Shown here in pieces: positions 13,786 to 26,514 of a stretch of 64,000 nucleotides of DNA. The notes beneath the pieces were generated by a model that worked only from the letters and a program-made list of their open reading frames with translations, ran no database searches and was not told the origin of the DNA. Source of the DNA: Serinus canaria (Eukaryota; Chordata; Aves; Passeriformes; Fringillidae); contig NC_066314.1 of NCBI RefSeq assembly GCF_022539315.1, positions 42,965,180-43,029,179 on the forward strand, read 5' to 3'. The first letter of the stretch is position 1; each line of letters starts with the position of its first letter. A program made the translations under genes and the position numbers.

Positions 13786-15862
13786 TGAAACTGTCCTTTG
13801 AAACAGGAATAAACACAACTGTCTCCATCTTTTTTCCCCTGAGAGATCGAGTCCTAATCTGTGCTGCTCATAGTCTCTGCATGATATACATCTTGTATAT
13901 AAAAGCTGAATCTTTTCCAAGGCAGGGGAAGGCCATTTACCTCCCACGGTCTTTCTCTCTGCTCCTTTGCTGGCTGCCTGAGTGGACTGGTCTTTGAAGA
14001 TGTCATGTTCAAAATGGATACCTTTACCTTTGCCCCATGCACCCAGGGGAGACCAGAAAATTTCATTTCATCACTGGATTTTTTACCATTGTATTTCCCA
14101 CCAACACCTGCTCAGCCTCTTTAAGAAAAAGAGGCTTCTACACTGATCTCCAGAATCCCCAATTCTCTGGTCAAACAGCAGCAGCTTGATGTTCAGTGTT
14201 CCTCTTCATTACTAAAGAGCAGGTTTTGTTCTCTTCTGTTCAGACTGACACCAGGTATTTGATGTGCTCCTGCAGTCAAGCAATTTGTATGAAGATTTTT
14301 GGATTTCTGAGGCCCCACTGCTCTGCTACTTAAAATGTAGAGATAAATTAAAATTAGAAGACTGTAGGCAGGTTGGGATATTAGACACCAAGGTTTTATG
14401 TCACCTTTTTCAGGCCAATGATGCAAAGAGTGAGCCAGCACAGGTAAGTAGTGTATTGAAATGAGTGCCCAGAGGCTTAAGGGAAGGTGTTAAAAGACTC
14501 ATTACTGTTTTGTGTGAGTACATGCCTTCAGTGAGACACCTGGCACTAACAGCTGATAAAAAGCCACCAAGGCAGCTCATGACAGCGCTTTCATGTGTGG
14601 CTCTGACAGCTGCTTTAGATTCAACACTACATCCCATGTGGAAGTGGAAAACCCAGGTTAAATACAGAATTAGCAGGTAATGAAGATAGGATCTGATGGA
14701 AGAATCTCTCCCAGTAGCTGAGTCTTCCTTCATCAGCAAAGCTGAGCAGGAATATTCCTGTCACAGTGAGGACTAATTGAAAAGTGAGGTGATCAGTTGT
14801 TAATTTCATAGCCTCTCTAGTGACCATAAAAGTGCATCTTTGTCATAATCCATTCATAAAACATTTCTCATTGTGCCAGCACAGACATCTTCTTATGCTG
14901 TTGTACCTCCTTGTGGAATTAAAACCAACAGCACAGGAAGTCTGAGTAACTGAGCATGAAAAACACATCAATAGCAGGGATAATGCCATACTGTCACAAA
15001 AACTTACCACCATGAATAGCTCCCACCAGAGGAAAAATCTAATTTAGAACTCTGCTTCAATCTCAGTTATAAAGGCTGACAAATGAAGGAAGACTTCCTT
15101 CATTTTTTTGTTGGAATCTTGCTCTTGATGAAATTTTGAATTCAATTACTGATCACTCGACAGGCTTTTCTTTAGATCTACTCAGCATTCATTTATTACT
15201 TAAAGACTATCTGATTCTGAGAGAAACAAAGATTTTGGTAAATAGTTTAAAACTAAGACTATCTTCTCTAAAATAAGTGCACTGTCTATTGCCCATCATG
15301 ATGAGCATTTATTTGATGAACAAAAATGCCAATATAGTAGGAATTTATTTCAACATAAAATGCTTACTCTAACATTATTAATGTAAGTCTACTTTTGAGA
15401 AGTTAGGCAGAAGGAACAAGCAAAGCCTTCTGAAAATAATGATGACTTCAGAGTGTGGCACCAACTCTGTGCAGCTCAAAGCAGTATATGGTTACAACAG
15501 ACATCTATTTTGCAGGGATAGGTCTCATGATAGGCAAGAGTGTGTTACATGATGAATCCACACTGAATGGTGTCAGTAGAATGGAAGCTGATTTTGGCTT
15601 CTTCACTGTTACAGGAAACTGCTCAGCTGACCAGAATTATGCAGTATGTAAAAACCAATCCCCCACAGAGGATCTTCGAAGAAAAATCACTTTCTGATTA
15701 ACAAGTGTAAGTACATTGATAAAGGCACTAACTTGTATCCCATTGGACAGTAAACATTCCCCATTACTCCCAGCATTCACATTCTGGCATTCTAACCAGC
15801 TGCCTCAATAGGCAAGCAAGATAACTCCAAGACAGAGACTAGAAACATGCTCAAAGATGGAG
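13786..15862. other. Non-coding unique sequence
   Basis: I see no gene or recognisable repeat. Several overlapping frames of 60-110 codons on both strands (for example 14410-14739 minus and 15455-15697 plus) lack any known motif and look like chance. Confidence 0.65.
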
Positions 15863-16246
15863 TGTTACATGGTTTTCTGGGGTCCCAGGATGAGGGAAGA
15901 GACGAGACAGTTGACTCCATGCATCAGAAGGCTTGATTTATTATGATATGATATATAAGATATGAAAACTATACTAAAAGAATAAAGCTAGAGATTTCAC
16001 TACCAAGGCTATCCTAAGAATAGAAAAGAATGTGTAAACTGAAGTCTTCTCAGCCCAAGAACAGGTGAACTGTGATAGGCTCTTAATTGCAAACAGTCTG
16101 ACGGGGCCAATCACAGATTTCTCCCCGTTGCATTCCACAGCAGCAGATAAGAATTGTTTACAGTTTGTTCCGAGGCCTCTCAGTTCTCAGGAGAGGAAAA
16201 ATCCTAAGTAAAGGATTTTTCATAAACTATGTCGGTGACAATGGAG
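15857..16246 (-). mobile_element. Solo LTR, passerine ERVK-like, copy 1 (with target duplication)
   Basis: The LTR proper is 15863-16240 (378 bp). It begins 'tgttacat' and ends 'gtcggtgaca', giving the TG...CA termini of retroviral LTRs. It is flanked by an exact 6-bp duplication, 'atggag', at 15857-15862 and 16241-16246; six base pairs is typical of class II (ERVK-type) elements. The likely sense is the minus strand, where the LTR begins 'TGTCACCGACATAGTTTATG' and carries an AATAAA signal (plus-strand 'tttatt' at 15937-15942) before its 3' part. No gag, pol or env sequence adjoins, so it is a solo LTR left by recombination. It shares most of its length with the copy at 20410-20791. Family assignment is from memory of passerine LTRs. 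Confidence 0.88.
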
Positions 16247-16265
16247 AAGTTTAAATCAAGGTCTG

Positions 16266-16345
16266 GGGACCAGGAAGTCTCAGCCCTAATTCCTGTTCTA
16301 CCACTGCAAGGCAAATGGTCATATGGCAAGTCATTACATCAATAC
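16266..16345 (+). mobile_element. Possible MIR-like SINE fragment
   Basis: Just downstream of the solo LTR the sequence follows the order of the 5' half of MIR: 'gaccaggaagtct', then 'cctgttctaccactgcaag', then 'atggcaagtcatta', which correspond to the MIR blocks for 'agccaggagacct', 'ctctgccactaact' and 'gggcaagtcactt'. It is short and diverged, so chance similarity cannot be excluded. Confidence 0.4.
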
Positions 16346-19300
16346 CACCATGGCTCATGGAAAGCAAGGGTGGTTCATCCTCCTAGAAAAAAGAATACCA
16401 GTTGCATTACCTGCTATAGAAAAGCACTTACTGAGAACAGTAATTAGGGCATTATTCTTTTATCTGATCTTTATTGCAATCTATTTCTTCCACTATGTAA
16501 CACTATGTCCACTACTAGCAATGAGAATTTCACACATGTAAAGAGACAAATATTATAGCATAGACCTCACTTCCGAAATCATAGCTTTTTTGGGGTTTTT
16601 TTCACCCTCTAAGAGAATCCAATCATTCTAGTGTGTGGATGAAACAGAACAGATCATATGCTCCAGTGAATGAAATAACATGGGGAAAAAAAATAGAAAA
16701 AATAGACCCAGATATGACTAAGTAGAGAGAGTCAAGAGAAACACAGCAGCTACAGAAGAAAATAAAAATAGTAAAAAGACATACCCAGTGACTGAAAATG
16801 TGAGTTATGAAACAGACTCAGAACATATGAATGAATGCTTGGCTTCCACACTGGAAAAAGAGAAATCTTTTCATTTCAAGAGACAGAATTTTAAGCCACT
16901 TCTTAAAAAAAAAGAACCAAAAATCCACAGTGTTTATAACAATAACTGACCTTCTCTTATGAACAACTGCATGTTTTCTTCAGTCTGCTGATCCCTTTCT
17001 CTAGTGCCAATACCAATCTAAACAACTCCCACCTTCTTCCCACCACCACCAGTCTGGTCCTGCTCCCTTCTTCATAAGAGCAGACATTTAGGAGCTCCCA
17101 GGGCAAACAGTTTTCAAACTGTTTTCAAACCCCAGTCCCCATCTAAACCCTGTTTTTTTCAGCTGCACAAGCAGTAGCTGAAAGACTTAGGAATTACAAT
17201 AACTTGCCTGAAAGATGGGGCTGTGTCCAGAGGTTGCTTAGGACATCATAAACACACTTGCCATCACTTGCCTTAATTCATAATTCAACAAATGCTTGTT
17301 TCGGGATCAGCTGGCTCTGCCTCTCAGAGAGGTAGTCCCTCATCTCATGGGTCCACTCTCTACCCCATGTCTCCATTTCCTTTTGGCAGACACAGATATG
17401 TTTTGCAGCTTTACAATAAACAGGACTGAGGAACTTATGCACAGGAAAAATCGATTTCACCTTTTGCTCAAGTCACTTCTCAAGGGATGCATCTTCCACC
17501 CCACGTGTAGACACTTGAGAGTGAGAGCTCGTGCCTGGGGACAAGGACACAAGATTCTCTCTGCCCAAGACTGGCTTAGCTCATGTGTGTGTTCATGGAG
17601 TTACACTGCAGCAAACCCTAGAGCTGTCCTCTTTAGCTGTACATAGGCAGTCACTTGTTTGCTGTAACTGTATACACAATAAGAAAATTATTAAAGTAGC
17701 AACTCACAAAAGAATAAAGTGCCTCTCATGTTCCCTCTAGTTACTTCTATTTTGGGTGATTTCTTAAAGCAATTGCCCATTCTGCCAATAGATACCTGTG
17801 GATCCTTATTGCTCAGAGTCACTTGTAATTAACAGGATTCCTGTCAACAGAGACAAACAGAAAATCCAGCTCAAGACAGTTTTTCAAATATCCATGAGTG
17901 GACACAGTTTCCATGAAGCTAGAGATGATCCACTACTCTTGCCTATTACTTAATGTTCTAATCTTTCTCTATAAGAACTGCTAAATGCAAAAGCAAGGAA
18001 AAAACGTTTCCTAATATGCTGATAGAGAAGACAATTTGAGACTTCTTCAACCAATACGGCATGTCACAGTACATGAGAATTAGAAAGGGCAAAAAGAATG
18101 AGTTGCTGGAAAACAACATAATTCTTCAAGGCTGACAGAGAAGTTAATCCAAAAGCAGAGAGTAGAAAGACAGGAAAGGCATTCACTCATCTAGCCTAGG
18201 TAATGGGAATTTGAAAAATACGAGGGAGACAAGTTCCCATGATCTTATGAAAGAAACAATTCACAACGTGTTAGGTAAATGGGACAAACAGCACAGCCAG
18301 TGCCAGGCAGAAACTGGATAGAACACATAGGACTGGCAAAGATCCTGCTGTCTGACCTAAGTCTGGTCCTGAGCCTGAAGTTTCACACTTAGCCACCATG
18401 ACAAGCCATAGATTCTGTCCTCCAAAGGTGACATCTGCTCCTCCCTCCATGCCTGGTCCTGCCTTCCTGTCACCTGTAGCACTCATCCAGCCAGGGGCTA
18501 ACTCCAGAACAACTGGATGACCCACATGAAAACTCATCAATATATTGCAGGCAGGACCATTTTTTTGAGCTGCAGCATGGTCTTAAGCTTGCTGGGAAAC
18601 CATACCTGAGTCTATAGCAGATGTCTGAACACCAAAAATAGCCTACAATATATATATATACAGAATTGCAACTTTTCCACTGCATGGAAATGATTTGTGA
18701 TTTTAAGAGAGGCTGCTTCTTTTTAGAAATATATCTAATAAGGGAAGGGTCCCCTTGTCCTAAACCCTGTAGATCTGAAATACTGGCATAATGCTGGACA
18801 TCAACCAAATAACTAATCAGTCAGAAGCCCTACTGGGTTAAATACATGGGCAACATGATGCTGATTGCAGATTTCAGGGTGCAGATGCTTTGAGAATGGA
18901 TGCTGGGATGAAAAACAAGAATTGCTGAAGCTCTCTCAGAACATTCAGAATATCTTTTAAAATTATATGACTTTCAAAAAATAAAAAAACAAAAACAAAA
19001 AACCCCAAACCCAACAACAACAAAAAAGGCACCAAAAACCAAACAAAAAAATTCCAACCCTGCTAACTTTGAACATACTATTGTAGCTATTTGGCTGCTA
19101 ACTCTGGGACCCCTCAGGGTTCATAAGGAAAAATAGCAGTAAACAGAGAGCCAGGGTGTAAATCCTACAAGGTTCTGTAATTTACCTACAGTCTCAGAGT
19201 TTTTAACCAGAATAAAAACTGTTAGATCACTGAATGAGGGCCAGCAACCTAAAGCAGAGACACATGCCTCTACCTCCTGGAACCTGAGGAAAAGAAAGGA

Positions 19301-19721
19301 TCAGAGGGTAGCTCCCAACAGGGAGATTTTCCTCACCCTGTTTTTGGCAAGGATTATCAGTCCCCCTCTGCTGCCTCATTCTTTATTTTAGGAATAAAGA
19401 TAATTAGCACTATCAGCTGTGCAAAATTTCAGCAGTTTTGTAATCTCTCCAACAGAAAGCCATCAAATGTGTTCTAGAACAAGCTGGACAAGCTGGGAAC
19501 TTGCACCTGAACATACACCTTATGAATACAGCTACAGCACTTTCCTACATCAACGCACCCTCCATTTGTTCCACTAGCTCAGGGACCAACACATGACAAA
19601 TAACTTCATAGCACCCCTAGAAATAATATAAATCTATGGTGACCTAGCTAGACTGCATGCAAAAGCCAGGAAGAATTATACAAGCAAAGGCTCATTCCTC
19701 TCCCTCTTTGAAGTGACTTTC
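16346..19721. other. Non-coding unique sequence with an A-rich tract
   Basis: This is the interval between the two related LTRs. It contains no primer-binding site, gag or pol-like reading frame, which argues against the LTRs being the ends of one provirus. An A/C-rich, pyrimidine-poor tract at about 18976-19055 is low-complexity. A short direct repeat of 'gttttcaaact' is at about 17110-17131, and a (TA)n run lies at about 18647-18660. No gene is supportable. Confidence 0.65.
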
Positions 19722-19870
19722 AATCTATTTGAAGACTATCACATTTCCCCTCAGTCTTTTCTTCTCCAGGTAAATAAACCTTCTCTCATAATTTTTCATC
19801 ACAGGTTGTGCTTTTAAGGCTTCTGATAGTTTTTGTTGCATTCAAGTTAACTGTAGTTCTAAAAATTAGT
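19722..19870 (-). mobile_element. Possible old CR1 LINE fragment
   Basis: The plus-strand order 'atcacatttcccctcagtc', 'ttttcttctccaggtaaa', 'ctctcataatttttcat', then 'ctgatagtttttgttgca' parallels the CR1 segment that in younger copies reads roughly 'atcccctcagccttctcttctccaggct...tctcctcataggacag...gatcatctttgtggccct'. It would be minus-strand, internal and heavily mutated, with neither end preserved. The call rests on the shared order of blocks only. Confidence 0.45.
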
Positions 19871-20403
19871 CTTACTCCAAGGAAATGTTGCAACTGATCT
19901 ATCACTGTGCTGCACCAATACAGCAACAGCCTTAAGCAACCTCGAATTTTACTGTCAAACAAGCTTTGCAGAAATCAAAACTATTCTGTGAAATGGATCT
20001 TGCAGGGTTTTGTAAGAGCAAGCCCATGATCCTGCTGTAGTATCAAATCAAGGCCTTCTGAGGCAAAGGATTTTCAGTGGAAGAAAGAGACACAAGGATC
20101 TAATGCTCTAAAAGTACAGCAAATGAAAATGTTCAAAATGTCTTTTATCTCATTAAATGCAAACTCACGAAGAGCTAACTGTGACTCTACCAGCATGATA
20201 CTGTAGAGGTGCTTAAAAAGAAAATAAATAAATAAAAGGAAATACAGAGGTAGAGTATTTGTACTGAGGTAGGAACTGAAATAGCGTGCCATCATGAAGA
20301 GACTTTGTTTACAATGGACAGTTTTCCACAATGACATTTACTGCTGCCACTAAGCTAAAAGAGAGATCAACATATTCACTCACGGAGAGAAATAGTAGAT
20401 GCA

Positions 20404-20797
20404 CCTTCTATTACAGGGGTTTTCTGAGGTCTCATGATGAGGGAAGAGACGACAACGTTGACTCTATGTATCAGAAGGCTTTGATTTATTATGATATGAT
20501 ATTTAAGATATAGAAACTATACTAAAAGAGTAAAGAAAAAGGTTTCACTACGAAGGCTATGCTAAGAATAGAAAAGGAATGTGTAAATTGAAGTCTTCTC
20601 AGCCCGAGACGGGCTGAACAGGTGAATTGTGATAGGCTCTTAATTGGAAACAGTCTGACGGGGCTAATCACAGATTTTCCCGTGGCATTCTACAGCAGCA
20701 GATAAGAATTGTTTAGTGTTCCAAGGCTTCTCAGCTCTAGGAAAGGAAAAATCCTAAGTAAAGGATTTTTCATAAAATATGTTGGCAACACCTTCTG
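20404..20797 (-). mobile_element. Solo LTR, passerine ERVK-like, copy 2 (with target duplication)
   Basis: This is a second member of the LTR family at 15863-16240. The LTR spans about 20410-20791 and matches copy 1 along its whole length with many substitutions and small indels: 'gatgagggaagagacg', 'tttattatgatatgatat', 'gaagtcttctcagccc', 'acagtctgacggggc' and 'taaaggatttttcataaa' are shared. It is flanked by 'ccttct' at 20404-20409 and 20792-20797, a 6-bp duplication unlike the one around copy 1. The first bases ('attacagg' against 'tgttacat') show that the terminal TG has decayed. Minus-strand AATAAA is at 20485-20490. It is a solo LTR with no adjoining internal retroviral sequence. Confidence 0.85.
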
Positions 20798-22617
20798 TTA
20801 CTGGGGAAAATGTCTTGACACTGAAATTTCATGGCTTTATCTGTACTGCAGGTTATATTGAGTTCAGTTAACAGTTTTTTGTATTGAAATTAGTTATTCC
20901 TCACTTAGCTACCTGACATCAGACATACTGAGTATCTACTACTTCTACAAACTGAAATGAAAAAAAAAAAAACAAAACCACAAAGCAGGAAAAATAAAAT
21001 TCTGACAGCTATTATGAACTACATCTTTATTCAAAATCTTCCAAAACGCCTCTGAAGCAGGGAATTTATGGTTACTTAGTCTTTTCTTGTTACATCCTGT
21101 AATCCAGACACACTCATTAAACTCTAACTTCCTTCCAGTTTCCTAGGAAACAACCAGTATTCTCGTCTTAGAAACCTCAAAGTTCAAAGTATCTAATTGC
21201 AGGAGAGATCTGGATTTTAAAGCACCACCAGCTTTGAAGGCAGGCTAGGTCATGCAGAAGAATTTTATTTACCCAATTATTTGACTGGTTCCTAATTTTT
21301 TTCGTAAAACAAAAATATATCTTTCTGTGAATAAATCCTTATATTTTGTTCATTCTAGCAAAACCTGCCTCTGTTAACACTTCTATTTTCAATAGATAGC
21401 CTGCTGAACTGAAAAATAAGCCCATAGAAAATACTTCCTTCTTAAGATGGTTAGAAGTTAAAATTGCCTGTGGCTGTAGGAGATACCTTGGAGGATGACA
21501 CAGTCATTGCTTTAATCAGGCTTTCTGATACTGTCTCACACAACACATTCATAATCAAGCATGTGACTACTGTCAAGGTACAGATCCTGTATGCTGACCA
21601 CAAAACAAGATGGAAAACTATTCAAAGAGTAATTTTCACTAGGTTCCTCCAAGTCATTTCATACACCAAGAGTACTTACATAGAGTTCCTGTTAGACAGG
21701 TGCATGGATCTTATTCTGTTTCCATTACTCTCTTGGCTGCTAATGTAGCAAAAGCACATTTTAAATGAAAATAAGCTGAGCAGTGTTGCAAGCACCACAC
21801 TGGCAATAAACAGGCTTCAAAATGGCCTTGAAAAAACACGAGATGCAATTCAGAAATGGTAAGTTCAAAGTACTACACTCAGGGAGAACTAATTGCACAA
21901 ATACATAGTGGGCAAAAACTCTGAAAAGCAAAAGCTGGGAGTATAGGAAACAACAAATTGAACATGAAGTAATCCATTGCCATGATATAGAGAAAGCCAG
22001 AACTGCTTCAAATTCATTCTCAACAGTGTGGATAACCTTAGGCAGCCACTATTTTCCTTAAAACTGCACGTTTACTCATGCTTCTAGATAGACCCATGGT
22101 AGCTCTGGTAATTTAGAAGGGAACAAAAACTGAAATCCACTCATTCCCTAAAAGAATTAAATCACAAACATAAGGTGTCATTTCACGGTTAGTATGAGCA
22201 AAATTACATCTGCCAGCTTGTGCATGAAACGCTTTTCTCCCTTTTTAGTTTGCCTGAGAAGCCAGTGCATTATATTGAGAAATTCAGAGCATGGGATCCT
22301 CACAGTGCAAATGCCAAACCCTTCCAAGAATATGAGACCCACATTTGTGCAGTATGAACAGATGTAGTGGATGGAACTGCAAAGGTATCTAGTGTTAAGT
22401 ACATGTCCTTGTGAAGTCACTAAAGATCAGCTTTACATATGAATACCTCATTTAATGGACCACAAATAGGCATAAAGCCAGGTTACCTGCATAGATATCT
22501 TTTCTTAGTAAGTCAAACACAGAGATGTCTAAAAATGTTCAAGTAAAAAAGTCCAGGAGGTTTTGTATGTCAAGTACAATATATGAAAAATGATGCTCCT
22601 CTGGTACCATATCATCA
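20798..22617. other. Non-coding unique sequence
   Basis: No gene or named repeat is recognised. A 13-base A run followed by CAAAA-like sequence is at about 20960-20985. The open frame at 21464-21748 (plus, 94 codons) has no recognisable motif. Confidence 0.65.
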
Positions 22618-22672
22618 TTAAGGTTGAAAAAAGACATCTGAGATAACCAAGTCCAACCATGACTCATATCTT
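22618..22672 (-). mobile_element. CR1 LINE 3'-end stub
   Basis: The plus strand reads 'aaggttgaaaaaagacatc', then 'tgagataaccaagtccaac' and 'catgactca', which is the reverse complement of the CR1 terminal region (typically 'aggttggaaaagacctctaagatcatcaagtccaacc'). Only about 50 bp are recognisable; the rest was either never inserted (5' truncation) or is too diverged. Confidence 0.65.
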
Positions 22673-23418
22673 ACACTGAAAGAAATTGTACTTCAAGTAT
22701 AATAGTTTTATTTATTATATTTTAAGTCTACATTTTCCACAGAGATCAGGCTGACATGGGAAAAGAAATTTGCACATAAAATTTGTGCACTTGGATACAT
22801 TAGTTTCAGAAATAGTCACTTAAAAAAAATGGAAAAACATTATTTAAATCAACTCAAATACTCCTACCTTATCTGATGAGCAATGAATGGAATCGAATTT
22901 GAGACAACCTTCCATCTTCTTATTCCATTTATTGCAAGCAAGTAAAATGCATCTCCTATTATTTTCCTTTTCTGCAATTTCAAACTCTAATCACATCTTT
23001 AAACTCTTATTCACAGACCAGAATGATTAAATGTAATTCTGATGTTGAACAATTCCCTTTATCTACCTCGTTCTTCAGTTCCAATTATGATTATGGAACT
23101 GAGAGAAAGCAAGCCTACAGATTTAAATGTCTTTTAGTGTCAAAAGGCTATTAGGCCTTCAGTTCTGCCTAGTGTGGGGGAAAAACAAAAACAAAACAAA
23201 ACCAAAAAAAAACAGGACAAGAGAAACCAATGGAAAATATGGCCATTTAGCATGATGCCACTTGCCACAAAATTCAGAAACTGCATCTCAAGAGATTCAT
23301 CAATATCATCTTATATCTCCTCTGCTGCTTCATCACCTTTAGCTGGATTCCACTGTTAAAAGCAAATGTAGGAAGCTTTAACTTCTTGGATATCACTTCA
23401 TCTTTCATATAAGGGGAC
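22673..23418. other. Non-coding sequence with a CAAAA-rich tract
   Basis: No gene is supportable. A low-complexity (CAAAA)n-like tract lies at about 23176-23214. The remainder is AT-rich unique sequence. Confidence 0.65.
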
Positions 23419-23822
23419 TGTGAAAAAGCACGCAGGGTTCTTCAGGCAAGCAAGTAAAACAGAATTCTTAAAAACATAAACCAGGATTCTGCCACAGCAT
23501 ACGTCCCAGCTGAGACACCCAGGATACACAGAGAATCACCATACAATTTCACAAGTATTTACCTCATACAGAGTGACACCACACCACTTCAGAAGGCTTC
23601 AAACATCTGCTCTTTCTTGTTCTTCAACAGAACCTTTTATACCCTCAACATTCATGCATTGCACCTGAGTGCCTTCTGGTCTCTTTGGTGATTGGTCAGT
23701 GCACCTGGGCCTTCCATATCTCTGCTTTCAATACTGCTCACCTGCTTGTCACAGCTGTAGCCCATTAAGGATGAGGTTGAGCCACAGCCCCACTCCTAAT
23801 TGGCACAAACTGTGTGCCTACA
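23419..23822 (-). mobile_element. Solo LTR, ERVL-like, with CCAAT and TATA boxes
   Basis: Read on the minus strand the segment begins 'TGTAGGCACACAGTTTGTGC' and ends 'GCTTTTTCACA', so it has TG...CA termini and about 404 bp, a normal LTR length. About 180 bp into it lies a TATAAAA box (plus 23635-23641), with a CCAAT box about 50 bp upstream (plus 23691-23695), the layout of a U3 promoter. The wording resembles avian ERVL-type LTRs as I remember them. No clear target duplication flanks it (left 'gggac', right 'ggatt'), and no internal retroviral sequence is adjacent, so the exact ends and family are uncertain. Confidence 0.62.
23635..23695 (-). promoter_or_regulatory. Putative LTR promoter (CCAAT + TATA)
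   Basis: On the minus strand a CCAAT motif (plus-strand 'attgg' at 23691-23695) precedes a TATAAAA motif (plus-strand 'ttttata' at 23635-23641) by about 50 bp within the LTR. This spacing is that of an RNA polymerase II promoter in a U3 region. Transcription, if any, would run leftwards. Activity is not shown by the sequence alone. Confidence 0.5.
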
Positions 23823-24088
23823 GGATTCTTTTCCCTTTAGTCAACATCAAGCAAGACTGAATGTTCTGGGTAAAGGATAGCAAGATATGTCTTTGGTCCA
23901 TCAGATGCAGAGTGTATAAAACAAGCAGTTCAGGGCAGAGCAGTAACATGGGTTTTCTGTCTGACAACAGCAATGTTTCACATGATGTGAACAACTTCTC
24001 CATCTTAGATCCCTCTCTGTTCTGCCAGCCAGGATGTTTGAACAACCAAGCAATGAACTTCATCAGAGAGCTGATCTCTCTGTAAAGC

Positions 24089-24138
24089 AACTCAGCTTTA
24101 CATTGGATCATTGGAACTCAGCTTTACATGGATCCATT
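24089..24138 (+). repeat. Two-copy imperfect tandem duplication, 26 and 24 bp
   Basis: Unit 1 (24089-24114) starts 'aactcagctttacattgg', and unit 2 (24115-24138) starts 'aactcagctttacatgg'. They differ by small indels and are directly adjacent. This looks like a simple local duplication. Confidence 0.85.
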
Positions 24139-26514
24139 CTGAGTCTTGTTAAATGTGCCCAAACAGATCTTACAGCACAATGAAAGGAACCTGAATGGAC
24201 ATGAATGGGAAGCTAGGAGCACTGGATTAAGTTGACAGAGACACTTAAAAAATACAGAGAATGACACTTAAAATACCACAAGGATAAGAAAGCCTGACAT
24301 AACCCCACAAGTACAAATACTCCAACCAAGGATCTCAGATCAAAGCATCTCATATCCCATCCATCTGAAGCCAACCCAGGAAGTCCCTGATCCTTGAGCA
24401 GCTGTTTGCCTGTTCATCAAGTGTGCTGATGAAACCCTTTCTATGTTGAACTGAATCTTGGTTCAACAAAAGCAACTGGAGTGAAAACAATGCCTGAAAG
24501 AAAAGGAAGACAAAAAGATATGCAAGACCTCAAGGAAAACTCAGTGTAAGACTGATTCCTATAAATCTTATATGAAAACAACTAAGCTAGTTGTAATTCT
24601 TCTTTTTCAACTGTGTAGTGCAATCTGTGCACTGGGACATGTTTTAAACAAAAAGTTCCCAGATATGATGCGGCTCAAGTTCTTTTTTATTTTTTTGCAT
24701 TCACATAGGAGAAACTAAGGAGCACAGCCAAGGAAAATAAGGTGGCTACAATGTACCATTTCATCAAGCCCAGGGAAAGAAAAACAAGCACTAGTACATA
24801 CATCTCCAACACCCAGACACAAAACCAGGTATTTTTCCTTTTCAATTTTGTTTATTTGGACAGGCTTAGGAGGCCGCCCATTTCATAAAACAGGAAAGCA
24901 ACTTTAGAGGAGTTATCCCCAGTTAGCCCAGAATGCTGTATATGGTTTAGAGCAGATGACATGCACCATTCCATCAACAACTCACCACCCTTCAGGACCA
25001 GCCCATGTGAGAACAATTGTTCTAACACCAGGAAGAGATCATACGAGTAAGGGGAAAAGAAAGCAAAAGTACATGAACTTCACACCCAGGTTTGTAAAAA
25101 AGCACAAAGGGAAGTTATGTTCACAACTTTACTCTGGAAGTCAATGAGATTTCAACATCTGAATTTTCCATTCTGTAAAATCATTCTTTTGTAGAATCTA
25201 AATTACAACATGAGTTGACACCCAAGCTGACTTTCTGAAGGATACTATGGTGGTCTCATAGCTCAGCCATCACATTACCATTGTATACCTGGAGAACTGA
25301 AAACTGATTACGTGCTCATGAGACAGTGCTGAGAATTGCACACGAGAATTATGTAGTTACAATAATGAGAAAACTGAATTTTCAGAAGAAATTAATCCAC
25401 AAGAAGCTTCTGCTAAATTCGTGATAGTACCAATAGTATAGATAGTGCCACCTGAATTCTGTCCTAACATACTAGAATATTTTTTTGTACAAACCTCTTT
25501 TGTTAGAAATAACTAACTCTTTTGTCTTAAATCTAGTTTCTGTGAACTAGAAGAGAGCTTCTCTAACACCTACCAGACAATATTCTCAGTTCATTAAGAA
25601 AGTTTTTCTCAGATGCTGTTTCTTACTATTCACACAGGGTGTATACACAGCACAAAACGCCCCATAAAGAAACCAACATGGATTCCAAAAAACTGCATAT
25701 AACACCCTATTGACTGTGATGCCTAACCAGTTTAAATATGTGCCTAAACACTGTCCTGAAGCTTCAGCAAAATCAAGTACAGGACACTTTCATACAGACT
25801 AACTAACTCCCAGATAATGTAATCCGAGATTGATAGATATTATCAAGATTGACATTACAATTCCAGGGTTTGATTGCAAACAGTAGCACAGACACTATAT
25901 GAAAGTACCATTCCAGAAATGATAATTTAGATTAAACTTTTAAGGACAAACAGTGCAAAGGAACTTCACCACAATGATTACATTTGTTAACATTTCAGCT
26001 GACTGAAATACATTTTCTATCTAGGGATATGGCCTCTACATGCATTTCCAGTCAGCTTAATTTACATGATAAATTATTTTAAATAATATTCTCCAAGTTT
26101 TATTTCTCCTATATTCCAATATAATTGTTTTGGATAGCATCTCTTTTCTGCTAAGAACACGGATTTCTTGTAATACACTTAGCCACAGAAGATCTTTTTA
26201 TTCAAGAGGCTCACTATATACAGAAAAAAAAACTGTAGCCTGCAAGTGACTAAAAAGCAGCCTGTAAAATCCTGTGCACAAGGACATAATTCCTATAAGA
26301 TTTGCAACTGCACTAATCTTACATCAACCTTTATAGGCTGGGTGAGTAGTCCAAGTAACTCAGTTTTGGTAAATATGACAGGTTGAGGCAATGACAGAAA
26401 ACACATACACCTTAGATTTAAACAGCCAAAACCACCTCACTGAAGTTACCAGCACTGGAAAACAGCTGTACGAGCTAAAAGGCAAGAAGAAAACCTGAAA
26501 TGAGAATATCATAT
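24139..26514. other. Non-coding unique sequence
   Basis: AT-rich sequence with no gene or named repeat that I recognise. Open frames are at most about 63 codons. Confidence 0.65.

Noticed and set aside
16241..20403. Possible internal region of one provirus between the two related LTRs
   Set aside because: Each LTR has its own flanking 6-bp duplication, and the interval has no primer-binding site or gag/pol-like frame.
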